Part shown: piece after piece, positions 43,347 to 51,986 of the stretch
Layout of the letters: each line of letters opens with the position of its first letter
Numbering within the stretch: the first letter of the stretch is position 1
Notes under the pieces: model-generated
Told to the model about the DNA's origin: nothing
The model's database searches: none
What the model saw: only the letters and a program-made list of their open reading frames with translations
Program-made: the position numbers and the translations under genes
Source: Thalassospira sp. MCCC 1A01148
Lineage (GTDB): Bacteria > Pseudomonadota > Alphaproteobacteria > Rhodospirillales > Thalassospiraceae
Direction: 5' to 3'
DNA: 64,000 bases
NCBI RefSeq assembly: GCF_001613795.1
Contig: NZ_LPVZ01000020.1
Coordinates: forward strand, 310,001-374,000

Positions 43347-43898
43347 ATCGTGTCCTCCAAAAAGGCAGATAAACAGTTCGAATGTCCGGGATTTTTCGCA
43401 TGCAAACAGCGATCAACAAATCACCGCTCTTTTGCCTTTTGAGGCGTTCGCAATCTCGAAGGCGAACAGACCTCTCAATTTTAAAATGGTTGGAGAATTG
43501 CTGATTAATACAGCGCTCAAAAAGGCCCCCTGCTTGATACCTGCAGGAAGAGACCTTTTCTTGATCTGAATTCGAGGCGACATTTCGCCGCCTGCGATCC
43601 AACATCGCAGAAAATTCAATGAAGACTGTTCTTTTACACCGATTGGGCCCCGGACGAACTAATATAGGTTAGTTTTAAGAGAATCGTCCTCAGGCATCCG
43701 GACGCACAGCATGCCCGGATACCGGGTCATTTCCGGCAATACTTAGCGCCCCTTGAACACACAAATTACCTTAATGAACGGATCGACTAATCCACATTAA
43801 GTCCCCTGCACTCAGCCGCGTCCATAATGCCAGCAAATACGATTTAACCACGATGGCTAAATCAGGCTTCCCAACAAGGGTCTCAAGCAGACATTTTT
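43347..43898. other. Intergenic region without a recognised gene
   Basis: 552 bp between divergent small genes. It is AT-richer than the flanks. Short hairpins occur, but none has terminator form, and no FNR box or coding frame convinces me. Confidence 0.5.
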
Positions 43899-44225
43899 AT
43901 GGATTGGTCAAGCATGACAGAAAATACACGAACCGGCCTCGACACACGATACGACCGTTTCTTACAGACAAAAATCGGTGCAGGTTCGAACGGAACACCT
44001 GTTACAACCCTGTCGATGCTGGCCAGGCTTGGGCTTGATCCCTGGCAAGTGGCCCGCGAGCTCAGCACGATGTCAAAAGAAGCCGCTGGCGATAAACTTG
44101 ACACCGTCATGCTCAATTTCACCGACGTATCGCACTCGACAGAAAATCGTCAGCAAATCGTGACAGATCTGATCACATCCCTGCATACAGCGAAATCATA
44201 CGGACCATCCCGACCACGTCAGTGA
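43899..44225 (+). CDS. Small conserved hypothetical protein
   Basis: 108 residues; a second in-frame ATG at 43914 is also possible and neither has a clear ribosome site. The segment FLQTKIGAGSNGTPVTTLSMLARLGLDPWQVARELSTMSKEAA resembles a family of short alphaproteobacterial proteins of unknown role that carry an N-terminal F(L)...GxPLSVLSALARLxxDPW pattern. Soluble, no signal peptide. It is the last gene before the noncoding border of the copper island. Confidence 0.65.
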   Translation: MDWSSMTENTRTGLDTRYDRFLQTKIGAGSNGTPVTTLSMLARLGLDPWQVARELSTMSKEAAGDKLDTVMLNFTDVSHSTENRQQIVTDLITSLHTAKSYGPSRPRQ

Positions 44226-44551
44226 TAGACCTTTTCCTTCGCCGGCATGATCAATGTCTCAGCCTCTATGGGTCAATCAGTGAAAAACGTTCTGACAGAT
44301 ACGCAGTCATAACTGCTGTCCAACTTCGCTGTGCATGGCCAACATGTTATGGGGTACCGGAATGGAACATTGACAGTGCGTGCTTAATCGGTACCCGCCT
44401 GACGATTGCATGCCAATCAGGCGACTTTCACAAGCCCCGCCACTGACCTTGAAGCTCAACCCATTCGATACCCCGAGCTACGACAACCAGGGCAGTCACC
44501 ATTTTGAAAAGCAGTAAGACAATTCAACGGGAGAGCAATCAGACCACGGGT

Positions 44552-44574
44552 AATAATCATATTATATGATTATT
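44552..44574. repeat. Perfect AT-rich palindrome
   Basis: AATAATCATA, centre TTA, TATGATTATT: ten-base arms, perfect. It stands 7 bp before the first 17-bp repeat copy and could be an operator or a recombination or replication site. Confidence 0.6.
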
Positions 44575-44580
44575 GTCAGG

Positions 44581-44706
44581 TGCCACAAAAGTTGACATTT
44601 GGCTTCTAGGGAAATCAATGACTTAGTATTTTCGATTGCCAGATAAGTTGTCATCGATTGTCACAAAAGATGACAAAAACCTGCAGCATTGACAGAAAAG
44701 CTGACA
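44581..44706. repeat. Three copies of a 17-bp repeat TGNCASAAAAGNTGACA
   Basis: Copies lie at 44581-44597 (TGCCACAAAAGTTGACA), 44659-44675 (TGTCACAAAAGATGACA, with palindromic TGTCA/TGACA ends) and 44690-44706 (TGACAGAAAAGCTGACA), all in the same orientation. Spacing is 78 and 31 bp. Multi-copy ends of this kind are known at IS21-family termini; operators are the other option. No transposase is nearby. Confidence 0.65.
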
Positions 44707-44795
44707 ATTCTCTTAAATGCTGTAGCTAGTGCTGTTTCATAGCCAAACATCACAGGAATCAGCGGACAGCCGTGTAAACCTGCGACAGCTTCTCC

Positions 44796-47162
44796 CTATA
44801 TGCCAGCGCGCCGAAGTCTTAATGCATTGGCAATGACAGACACCGAAGACAAGCTCATGGCTGCAGCGGCAAACATGGGCGAGATAAGAATGCCAAAGAA
44901 CGGATAAAGTAGCCCTGCGGCAACCGGGACACCTGCTGCATTGTAAATCATCGCAAAGAAGAGGTTTTGTCGAATATTGCGCATGGTTGTTTCCGAGAGG
45001 TCGCGGGCGCGAACAATCCCGCTCAGGTCACCTTTGACAAGAGTGAAGCCTGCACTCTCGATTGCAACATCCGCCCCCGTACCCATCGCAATTCCGACGT
45101 CGGCCTGCGCAAGTGCGGGGGCATCGTTAACACCGTCACCCGCCATCGCGACTTGATGACCTTTATCTTTTAGCTCTTTGATCAAATTGGCCTTATCTTC
45201 CGGTGAGACATCGGCTCGGATATCGGTAATCGAGAGTTTACTGCCAACAGCTTTTGCTGTTCGCTGGTTGTCGCCCGTCGCCATGACAATTTTGAAGCCC
45301 TGCTTTTTCAATTCGGCCAGTGCATCCGATGTTGTTTGCTTTATCGGATCGGCAACGGAAATGAGCCCAGCAATCTTTCCATCAATAACGACATGCATTA
45401 CCGTTTCCCCCATATCTCGCCGATCATTTGCTATTTTATCAACAGCAGAATGATCGATATTGAGAGTCTGAAGGAGTTTGCTATTACCTAGGGCAACCGA
45501 CTTGCCACCCACCTTTCCGGTGACGCCCTGACCGGTTACAGCTTCAAATTCCTGTGCCTTATCAAGGGACAAACCGCGCTCCTGAGCGGCACTAACAATG
45601 GCGTCAGCCAATGGATGTTCGGATCCCTTTTCCAGCGCCGCAGCGACAGAAAGAACTTCCTCCTCCTGAAAATCCGGTTGGGCAATTACACCTGCAAGTT
45701 TTGGTTTACCCTCAGTCAAAGTCCCGGTTTTATCGACAATGAGCACATCGATCTTCGCAAATCGCTCCAAGGCCTCTGCATTTTTAATGAGCACACCAAT
45801 TTGTGCACCACGACCGGTCGCTGTCATGATTGACATCGGCGTTGCCAAACCAAGAGCGCAGGGACACGCAATGATCAGAACAGCAACCGCTGCGACAAGC
45901 CCGTATGACAATGACGGATCGGGGCCCCAGATGGCCCAAGCGACAAAGGCGATCAAAGCAACCAGGATAACAGCAGGCACAAACTTGCCTGCAACCGTGT
46001 CTGCAACCTTTTGGATTGGCGCTTTGCTTCGCTGAGCATGGGAGACCATATCAACGATTTGGCTCAAGACAGTATCTTTGCCAACCCGTTTGGCTTGGAT
46101 GATCAGGCTTCCATTCCCGTTGATTGTTGCTCCAGTGACATCATCATCTGGATTCTTCTCAATTGGAACGGGTTCACCCGAAATCATGGATTCATCAACT
46201 GACGACCGTCCTTCAACGACAACGCCATCGACAGGTATCTTGTCACCTGGACGAACCCTCAAACGCATTCCGACGGTTACATCTTCAAGAGGAACTTCTC
46301 GTTCAGAACCATCATCTTCAATAATGCGGGCTGTTTTCGCAGCAAGACCCAATAACGCTTTGATTGCCGAGCCGGTTCGTTCCCGAGCCCCCAATTCCAT
46401 TAGTTGGCCAAGAAGCACAAGGACAACGATGACAGCCGCAGCTTCGAAATACACACCGACATGTCCCTGTGCGTCTCTGAATCCATCAGGAAAAATGCCC
46501 GGAGAAATCACTGCGACGACGCTAAATATATAAGCTGCGCTAACGCCCATCCCGATCAAGGTGAACATGTTGAGAGAACGGTTCACCACAGAACGCCATC
46601 CACGAACCATGAATGGGAAGCCGGACCACAGGACAACAGGCGTTCCGAGAACCAACTCAACCCAAAGAGTAACGCGTTCTCCAATCATTTCCCGGATGAA
46701 ACCCAAACCAACAAAGGGCCCCATCGTTAGGACAATCAGCGGCACCGTAAGAGCTGCGCCTAACCAGAATCTCTTTTTGAAATCCTGAATCTCGGGGTTT
46801 GGCTCGTCATTTTCTGTTGGTATATCCATCGGTTCCAGTGCCATTCCGCAGATCGGACAGGAACCAGGTTCGGATCGTATGATCTCTGGATGCATCGGGC
46901 AGGTGTAGCGACCCGAAGTCGATGACGAAGCGCTGTTTGCAGCAGATGTCTCTTCCTCAGCGGACAATACGCTCTCAGGAGAGCTATCGAACTTGCCCTT
47001 ACATTTCTGCGAACAGAAATAATATGTCTCACTGCCGTACCGCGAGCGTGGTGTATCGGCATCCACCGTGACCGACATACCGCAAACAGGATCCGTCGCC
47101 TGTCCTGATTGATCAGACATTTTGTGATTATGCTGGTGCTTCTTATGATGATGCTCAGACAT
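44796..47162 (-). CDS. Cu(I)-exporting P1B-type ATPase with N-terminal YHS and metal-binding domains
   Basis: 788 residues from [14 protein letters not shown], with AGGAC before the ATG. A His-rich start leads into a YHS domain (TDPVCGMSV...[12 protein letters not shown]) and a heavy-metal-binding domain (YTCPMHPEI...[12 protein letters not shown]). Eight helices follow, with [11 protein letters not shown] (the CPC site), [10 protein letters not shown], and the end motifs [11 protein letters not shown] and MSLSS that mark Cu(I) selectivity (P1B-1). It pumps Cu(I) out of the cytoplasm. It has no classical CxxC MTA domain; the YHS and His parts replace it, as in CopA/SilP-like pumps of resistance islands. 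Last gene of the copper run, 42 bp after the permease gene. Confidence 0.95.
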   Translation of the reverse strand: MSEHHHKKHQHNHKMSDQSGQATDPVCGMSVTVDADTPRSRYGSETYYFCSQKCKGKFDSSPESVLSAEEETSAANSASSSTSGRYTCPMHPEIIRSEPGSCPICGMALEPMDIPTENDEPNPEIQDFKKRFWLGAALTVPLIVLTMGPFVGLGFIREMIGERVTLWVELVLGTPVVLWSGFPFMVRGWRSVVNRSLNMFTLIGMGVSAAYIFSVVAVISPGIFPDGFRDAQGHVGVYFEAAAVIVVLVLLGQLMELGARERTGSAIKALLGLAAKTARIIEDDGSEREVPLEDVTVGMRLRVRPGDKIPVDGVVVEGRSSVDESMISGEPVPIEKNPDDDVTGATINGNGSLIIQAKRVGKDTVLSQIVDMVSHAQRSKAPIQKVADTVAGKFVPAVILVALIAFVAWAIWGPDPSLSYGLVAAVAVLIIACPCALGLATPMSIMTATGRGAQIGVLIKNAEALERFAKIDVLIVDKTGTLTEGKPKLAGVIAQPDFQEEEVLSVAAALEKGSEHPLADAIVSAAQERGLSLDKAQEFEAVTGQGVTGKVGGKSVALGNSKLLQTLNIDHSAVDKIANDRRDMGETVMHVVIDGKIAGLISVADPIKQTTSDALAELKKQGFKIVMATGDNQRTAKAVGSKLSITDIRADVSPEDKANLIKELKDKGHQVAMAGDGVNDAPALAQADVGIAMGTGADVAIESAGFTLVKGDLSGIVRARDLSETTMRNIRQNLFFAMIYNAAGVPVAAGLLYPFFGILISPMFAAAAMSLSSVSVIANALRLRRAGI

Positions 47163-47204
47163 GGTTTGCGTCCTGCTGTTATGCCGCAATGTCACTGCGG
47201 TTTA

Positions 47205-48542
47205 TCAATGTCCTGAGTGATCGTGACTGTGCGCCTTGGCCGACTGGTTTATCCAGTTTGACAGGAACCAACGTTCAAAAATGAACACAGCAACGATCAT
47301 CAAAGTTGCAATGAGAACAATGGATGGGTCGCTTTGCAATTTCAGGCCGGCGAAAACGATCAATACGATGATGTCAAAGACAATCGCTGTAATCATAACA
47401 AAGCCGCGTGCTCCTATTTCCTGCCGCAGATACTTAAAACATCCCCAGTGGATGAGCACATCCATGACCAGATAGAAAAACACGCCAAGTGAAGCGATCC
47501 GGCTTAAATCAAAAAAGATCGTCAATAGCGCTGCTACGACAACCGTATAGATAAGCGTGTGGTCTTTGATTGAACCCGACATTCCAAAATGACTATGCGG
47601 GATCATCTCCATGTCAGTCAGCATCGCGAGCATCCTTGACACCGCAAACACGCTTGCTAGCAAACCGGACGCCGTCGCAACGACTGCGAGCAGCACAGTC
47701 AGATAAAATCCGATGGGCCCCAATGCAGGCGCTGCGGCTTCGGCAAGGGCATAGTCTTTGGCTTGTATCAGTTCATTCAACCCAAGACTTGAGCCAACAG
47801 CGAGCGCCACGAGAATATATACGACAACGCAAATCAGGATTGAGAACGTAATCGCACGACCTACATTCTTATGAGGGTTCACGATTTCAGCACCACTGTT
47901 CGTGATCGTAGTGAACCCTTTGAAGGCCAGAATTGAAAGAGCAATTGATGCGACAAAACCGGCTAATGGAAAGCTCGAGCCGTCGGTTGATGAGGGCTCG
48001 AATGAATATCCGCCTGCCCACAGGGCTGCAATCGCGAACAACGCAATTCCACCGATCTTCAACGCGGCCATGACCATTGAAAACAGGCCAACCGATTTGT
48101 TGCCAGCTCTGTTGACAGCATACGCAAAAATGATCAGGCAAACACCCAAGACTGGTATAAGAACTTCAAGCTGCGTCAGGTCAAATGCCCGCAAGACATA
48201 GGTTCCGAATGTTCTTGCAACCAAACTCTCGTTGATAACCATCGAAAAAGCCATCAGCAACGCGGCGCCACCTGCTATTGCTCCTGGCCCGTATGCTTTT
48301 TGGAGGATCATTCCGATCCCGCCTGCAGACGGGAAAGCATTTGACATCTTGATGTAGGTATATGCGCTAAAAGCAGTGACAAGTGCACCAAACAGGAACG
48401 ATAACGGGAACCACGTTCCCGCAAGTTCGGCAATTTGTCCGGTCAAAGCAAAAATTCCTGCTCCGATCATAACACCGGTGCCCATGGATATGGCGCCAAG
48501 GAGCGAGATACTGTTTTTCTTGTATTCTGATTGATGGTCCAT
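47205..48542 (-). CDS. APC-superfamily permease with His-rich C-terminus, in the copper island
   Basis: 445 residues with about 12 membrane helices and APC amino-acid permease motifs (ISMGTGVMIGAGIFALTGQIAELAG near the start, FKGFTTITNSGAEIVNPHKNVGRAI mid-protein). The C-terminus ends AHSHDHSGH, a possible metal-binding tail. Members of this type are found in heavy-metal islands, but the substrate is unknown. It is 7 bp after the cytochrome c gene. Cation or amino acid transport cannot be told apart from sequence. Confidence 0.85.
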   Translation of the reverse strand: MDHQSEYKKNSISLLGAISMGTGVMIGAGIFALTGQIAELAGTWFPLSFLFGALVTAFSAYTYIKMSNAFPSAGGIGMILQKAYGPGAIAGGAALLMAFSMVINESLVARTFGTYVLRAFDLTQLEVLIPVLGVCLIIFAYAVNRAGNKSVGLFSMVMAALKIGGIALFAIAALWAGGYSFEPSSTDGSSFPLAGFVASIALSILAFKGFTTITNSGAEIVNPHKNVGRAITFSILICVVVYILVALAVGSSLGLNELIQAKDYALAEAAAPALGPIGFYLTVLLAVVATASGLLASVFAVSRMLAMLTDMEMIPHSHFGMSGSIKDHTLIYTVVVAALLTIFFDLSRIASLGVFFYLVMDVLIHWGCFKYLRQEIGARGFVMITAIVFDIIVLIVFAGLKLQSDPSIVLIATLMIVAVFIFERWFLSNWINQSAKAHSHDHSGH

Positions 48543-48549
48543 CCCTGCC

Positions 48550-49005
48550 TCACATTTGGTGTTTTTGGTACGCGATGCCGTTTGCTTCCTGCAGCTCGCG
48601 TATATAACGAATGATCCGCGCTACCTGTTCCGAACTGACCTGAGGTTGGGCTGGCATATCGCCAAAGGGCCAGTGATGTTGTTTCGCCCCGTTTTCAACA
48701 GCAAGATAGAATGCGCGATCTGAATGATGGCCAGGATTGTAGATCCTGTGTATCAAGGGCGGTCCTTGTTCTGTCCCGCTTGCATTGCGTCCATGGCAGG
48801 CAACACAGTTCATATCGAAAAGTTGCTTTCCAACCATTGCTTCCTTGCTGAAACTGGGCAATGCGATCCCACGTTCTGCCAATTCAAACTTCTTGGCGTC
48901 ATCTTTTCCGGGCAGAAACGAATTCATGGTCACGGCAATGACCCCTACTGCGAAGAAGCCGATGACCAGATACTTTGACCAATTGATTTCTTTTTTCATT
49001 TTCAT
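48550..49005 (-). CDS. Membrane-anchored class I cytochrome c
   Basis: 151 residues; ATG 48999 is an equal alternative start. One N-terminal helix (YLVIGFFAVGVIAVTMNSF) anchors the protein. The haem site is CVACH near residue 68, with Met in the GDMPAQPQVS segment as the probable sixth ligand. It sits in the periplasm and could pass electrons to or from the copper enzymes. Similar cytochromes occur in copper-resistance islands with the YHS and multicopper oxidase genes. Partners are inferred. Confidence 0.88.
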   Translation of the reverse strand: MKMKKEINWSKYLVIGFFAVGVIAVTMNSFLPGKDDAKKFELAERGIALPSFSKEAMVGKQLFDMNCVACHGRNASGTEQGPPLIHRIYNPGHHSDRAFYLAVENGAKQHHWPFGDMPAQPQVSSEQVARIIRYIRELQEANGIAYQKHQM

Positions 49006-49109
49006 CGGGCCATTATTTGTTGCGTATGCATCGAATTTTCGATGAAAGGTGATGAGGATGTGAAGTGAGCAACCTTAGCCAGACTGAGGCTGCCTATAAC
49101 TTCACTGAA

Positions 49110-49445
49110 CTATCCTTGCGATACATGAGTTTGTCGGCTAACTGCGCTGCTGCCGAGATAGGTATCTGGCGACATTTCAAATTTCGAACGGCAGGCATCT
49201 GAACAAAAGTAAAATACGTCGCCGCCATGAATAGTTGTTTTGGCGATACGTGGGTCTACAGTTTGATGACAAACCGGATCCGTAGCGGAATGAGGGTGCT
49301 CCCATCGGATCGCCTCAACATTACCATCCGCTTCGCTCTTATTGTGGGTGTGCCTTTTGTGGCCAAACATGTGGGCACCGCAACCAAAGCGCATCATCAA
49401 AACGATGAAGGCTCCCCAAAGCAACCAGCTGAGAATATTTTCCAT
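49110..49445 (-). CDS. Small membrane protein with YHS metal-binding domain
   Basis: 111 residues from MENILSWLLWGAFIVLMMRFG; the longer frame upstream lacks a ribosome site. One N-terminal helix, then a His-rich linker (HMFGHKRHTHN) and a YHS domain (TDPVCHQTVDPRIAKT...VFYFCSDACRSKFEMSP) with the usual Cys residues. YHS domains bind copper or other soft metals. The same domain is found at the start of the P-type ATPase in this island, suggesting a relay. Confidence 0.85.
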   Translation of the reverse strand: MENILSWLLWGAFIVLMMRFGCGAHMFGHKRHTHNKSEADGNVEAIRWEHPHSATDPVCHQTVDPRIAKTTIHGGDVFYFCSDACRSKFEMSPDTYLGSSAVSRQTHVSQG

Positions 49446-49589
49446 ATCTCTTTTCCATCCCATAAATACCTTTAGGTCCGACTGTTCTGACTGAAAACAG
49501 CATGCGGCCGAATACCGTCGCTCGATCGGTACGCATGCCACTGGCAAGCGTAGAAACCGGAACAGTTATTCCCTATTTGCTTGGGAGGA

Positions 49590-49907
49590 TCAGAATATTG
49601 GGGGCTGGAAAATCCATGACTGAGTTACCGAACGAAGGGATGCTTCCTCTCTCCCGTTCTGAACAGAAGAAAATTCGGAAACCGGCAGGCTAAACTCAGT
49701 AAGGATCGCTGAAGTAGAGTGACAAGAAACTTGAGGGCAACACGAAGTCAGATCATGTTGGTGATCGATGCCCAAATCACTGATTTCTGCAGAATGCGCA
49801 GGAAAGGAGTCGTTGGCAGCGACCGCCATCTGAGGAGCAAACAAAATAGCGCTGATCCCGACAAACAGGATCAGTACGGCGCGTATAAGTGCTTGCTGTG
49901 CATCCAT
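49590..49907 (-). CDS. Small secreted protein of the copper island
   Basis: 105 residues with a signal peptide (ALIRAVLILFVGISAILFAPQMAVAA). The mature part is rich in His and Cys (DHQHDLTSCCPQVSCHSTSAIL) and ends QPPIF. Its layout (signal, a histidine/cysteine patch, a short C-terminal PP motif) parallels the protein at 54441-54761. Such small proteins are often found in copper islands and may bind copper. GAGG lies about 9-10 bp before the ATG. Confidence 0.65.
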   Translation of the reverse strand: MDAQQALIRAVLILFVGISAILFAPQMAVAANDSFPAHSAEISDLGIDHQHDLTSCCPQVSCHSTSAILTEFSLPVSEFSSVQNGREEASLRSVTQSWIFQPPIF

Positions 49908-49964
49908 TGATCAAATTTCCTCTGGGCGGAACATAACACATATGCCCCTGAGTATCGAGTTACG

Positions 49965-49989
49965 TTGACCTACCTCAACGATGGTAAGT
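49965..49989 (+). promoter_or_regulatory. Possible MerR/CueR-type promoter element
   Basis: TTGACC is followed by an imperfect dyad (ACCTACC ... GGTAAGT) and a 19-bp spacer to TTTCAT, like CueR-controlled promoters. It points plus-ward, away from the copper genes, so its role is unclear. Confidence 0.3.
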
Positions 49990-49991
49990 TT

Positions 49992-51191
49992 TCATCCGAC
50001 TTCAGAAAGCAACGCTATATCTGCAAACCGACTATCCGTAATCTCGACTTCCTTGGAGATATAAGGTTTGATTTCGGCGTATCTGACGTGAGCATCGGCT
50101 TGGGCCTGATAGTAACGAAAGAGCTCTTTGAGCGGCGCGCCCATGTCTTTGTATGCTGTTAATACTGCGATTAGTGCGCCGAGTGTGAGGTCGCCCTTTA
50201 TCACCAGATAACCACCTATTGTGTAAAAGAAGAACGGCGTCATCTGAGATATAAAGTTGTTTAAAGACTTCATGGCGAACTTGTTTTTGTGGATAGAAAG
50301 CCGAAGATCGTGAAGTCGTTTGTATGACCCGTAAATATCTTGGGCTGCAGGCTGTTTGTCGTTTGAGATATTCGCGACCTTCTCCCCAAGAACCCTGACT
50401 TCCTTTAGGCGCGTTCGGGACAAAGCATTAATTTTCTTTTGGAATCTGGGAATGACAAAAATCTGAAGCGGCAACAGTGCTGTTGCGGCGATGCCCAAGA
50501 CCAAATCTTGTGCGAGCATGAAAGTCAGAATGGTCAGGAACGTGCCGCCTTGTAACAAAGGCAACACAATGGACTCCGCTGCATATCCCGCTACCGGCTC
50601 TACCTCCTGAACAATAACTGGAATCAATACCCCACCTCTACGGGACGGTTTTCGTAAGCTGAATTTTGAGATGTCTAGGCGTAGACGGCGTGATATGTGC
50701 TCTGCTAAAGCACCGGACTGCAGATTGACCTGATATTTAAGACCTCCGTGCACGCCAATCGCCAATAAAAAAAGCAGGCAAAGCGCAAACAACGCCATTG
50801 TTTGCGAGAACTCCATCCCTAAATAGGCAATTGGAAAATGTCCTGACTCAATGGCGTTATTGATGATCAGCTTGGGAAGCTCAAGGCTCATGTACAGGGC
50901 AGGCAAAGAGGCCGCTGCCAGTAGGCCCAGTTTCAGCTGCCGCTTCCATGAAGCTCTGAATATGTACTGCAGGAGCGCTGTTTCGCTCTTTGATGTCGAT
51001 CTTTGGGAGCGCCACGACCGAATAGTTTTCCGGCGTTTTATTATCCTGTATCCCGCCGCACTGAGAATAATAGTAAGCGCGACCGGAACCCCAAACACAA
51101 CCAAATGGAATACAAAGTGGACCCACCAGTGTGCGTCGCTTGATATATAGTGCGTTAGGCGGTGCCCCATATCGTGGACGATTTCCATCAT
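49992..51191 (-). CDS. ABC exporter membrane domain without an ATPase domain
   Basis: 399 residues. After an N-terminal helix (WWVHFVFHLVVFGVPVALTI) comes a type I exporter membrane domain of six helices (ASWKRQLKLGLLAAASLPALYM..., LLQGGTFLTILTFMLAQDLVLGIAATALLPLQIFVIPRFQ, GGYLVIKGDLTLGALIAVLTAYKDMGAPLKELFRYYQ). The last segment is where ATP-binding domains normally begin, but the protein stops about 35 residues later and no Walker motifs occur in any frame downstream. It may be a half-transporter that uses an ATPase encoded elsewhere, or a domain with another role. It lies between copB and the small secreted protein. Confidence 0.82.
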   Translation of the reverse strand: MMEIVHDMGHRLTHYISSDAHWWVHFVFHLVVFGVPVALTIILSAAGYRIIKRRKTIRSWRSQRSTSKSETALLQYIFRASWKRQLKLGLLAAASLPALYMSLELPKLIINNAIESGHFPIAYLGMEFSQTMALFALCLLFLLAIGVHGGLKYQVNLQSGALAEHISRRLRLDISKFSLRKPSRRGGVLIPVIVQEVEPVAGYAAESIVLPLLQGGTFLTILTFMLAQDLVLGIAATALLPLQIFVIPRFQKKINALSRTRLKEVRVLGEKVANISNDKQPAAQDIYGSYKRLHDLRLSIHKNKFAMKSLNNFISQMTPFFFYTIGGYLVIKGDLTLGALIAVLTAYKDMGAPLKELFRYYQAQADAHVRYAEIKPYISKEVEITDSRFADIALLSEVG

Positions 51192-51227
51192 TGGCGTCTG
51201 CTTCCTTCAGAAAGTTCTGATGAAACA

Positions 51228-51252
51228 GACAGGGAGGAAAATCCTCCCTGTC
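51228..51252 (-). terminator. Hairpin between copB and the ABC membrane gene
   Basis: GACAGGGAGGA and TCCTCCCTGTC form an 11-bp perfect stem with a three-base loop, 9 bp after the copB stop. On the minus strand only TGTTTC follows, so it may attenuate rather than fully end transcription. Confidence 0.55.
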
Positions 51253-51261
51253 ATGTGATGC

Positions 51262-51984
51262 TTAGAAAAGAAGGCGGAGACCGGTTACGAGATATGTTGC
51301 TTCGTAATCCTCGCCATCGTCTTTTGCGAAGTCGGCGGTTTTGCCAAGTTTGCGTTCATAGGCAACCCCAATATACGGTGCAACGGCACGGTCAATCAGA
51401 TCATAGCTAAGCCGCAGTCCGATCTCTGCGCTTGAAAACCCTCGTCCTACCTCAATCTCGCGATCGTCAGAGAATGCAGCATTCAGCTCCAACGAAGGCG
51501 TGAGGATTAAACGATTGGTCAGCAAGCCTTCATACTCAACATCAAGCCGCGCACTGCCGTCTCCGGTTTCGCTGACAAATAGGTCAGCGTCGACTTCAAA
51601 CCATTGAGGTGCAAGCCCCATGACACCAACGGTTCCATACCAACGATCTGTTGTGCTTGGCGTATCCAGCCGAATACCGGCCTTGGCATCGAAGAAGTCG
51701 CTGATTGGTGTTTGCAGGACCAATCTGTTCTCGAAGTTTTCGTAAAGGTCGTTTTTGAGGTCTCGCTCGCCTTCGCCTTGCCAGCGTAGTTTCAACTCAT
51801 CGGTTCCAACAAATGCGTCTCCATCCCAAACAAAAAGATTCTCATCCTCGTCGCCTGCTCGGTATTCAAATTGTTCCATTTGAATACCGTAGAAGATGTG
51901 ATTGTCAGCTTTTGCCATGAATGAGAACGACAGAATGGTGGCGATAACGCCTCCACCAATCGCGGCCAAAGTTAGGGTTTTCAT
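51262..51984 (-). CDS. copB: Outer-membrane copper resistance protein
   Basis: 240 residues with a signal peptide (LTLAAIGGGVIATILSFSFMAKA). The rest has alternating beta strands ending in a C-terminal aromatic-type sequence (TYLVTGLRLLF) as in outer-membrane barrels. The CopB/PcoB signature is visible in WDGDAFVGTDELKLRWQGEGE and APQWFEVDADLFVSETGD. Length fits. It acts with CopA in the periplasm and outer membrane to handle copper. It begins 2 bp after the copA stop. Confidence 0.93.
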   Translation of the reverse strand: MKTLTLAAIGGGVIATILSFSFMAKADNHIFYGIQMEQFEYRAGDEDENLFVWDGDAFVGTDELKLRWQGEGERDLKNDLYENFENRLVLQTPISDFFDAKAGIRLDTPSTTDRWYGTVGVMGLAPQWFEVDADLFVSETGDGSARLDVEYEGLLTNRLILTPSLELNAAFSDDREIEVGRGFSSAEIGLRLSYDLIDRAVAPYIGVAYERKLGKTADFAKDDGEDYEATYLVTGLRLLF

Positions 51985-51986
51985 TG

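Larger units (their letters stand above)
44226..44795. other. Noncoding border of the copper island with several palindromes
   Basis: 570 bp with no convincing gene. It contains GGGTACCG/CGGTACCC arms (44352-44359 and 44389-44396), a CGCCTGA/TCAGGCG stem (44396-44402 and 44417-44423), a 10-bp-arm AT palindrome (44552-44574) and three copies of a 17-bp repeat. Confidence 0.6.

Noticed and set aside
43207-43605. 132-codon minus-strand frame
   Set aside because: It overlaps the better-supported small membrane protein gene and lacks any motif or ribosome site.
49965-49978. TTGACCTACCTCAA as an FNR box
   Set aside because: It has the TTG-N8-CAA core, but the inner bases do not match and no anaerobic gene follows; a MerR-like reading fits the wider dyad slightly better.
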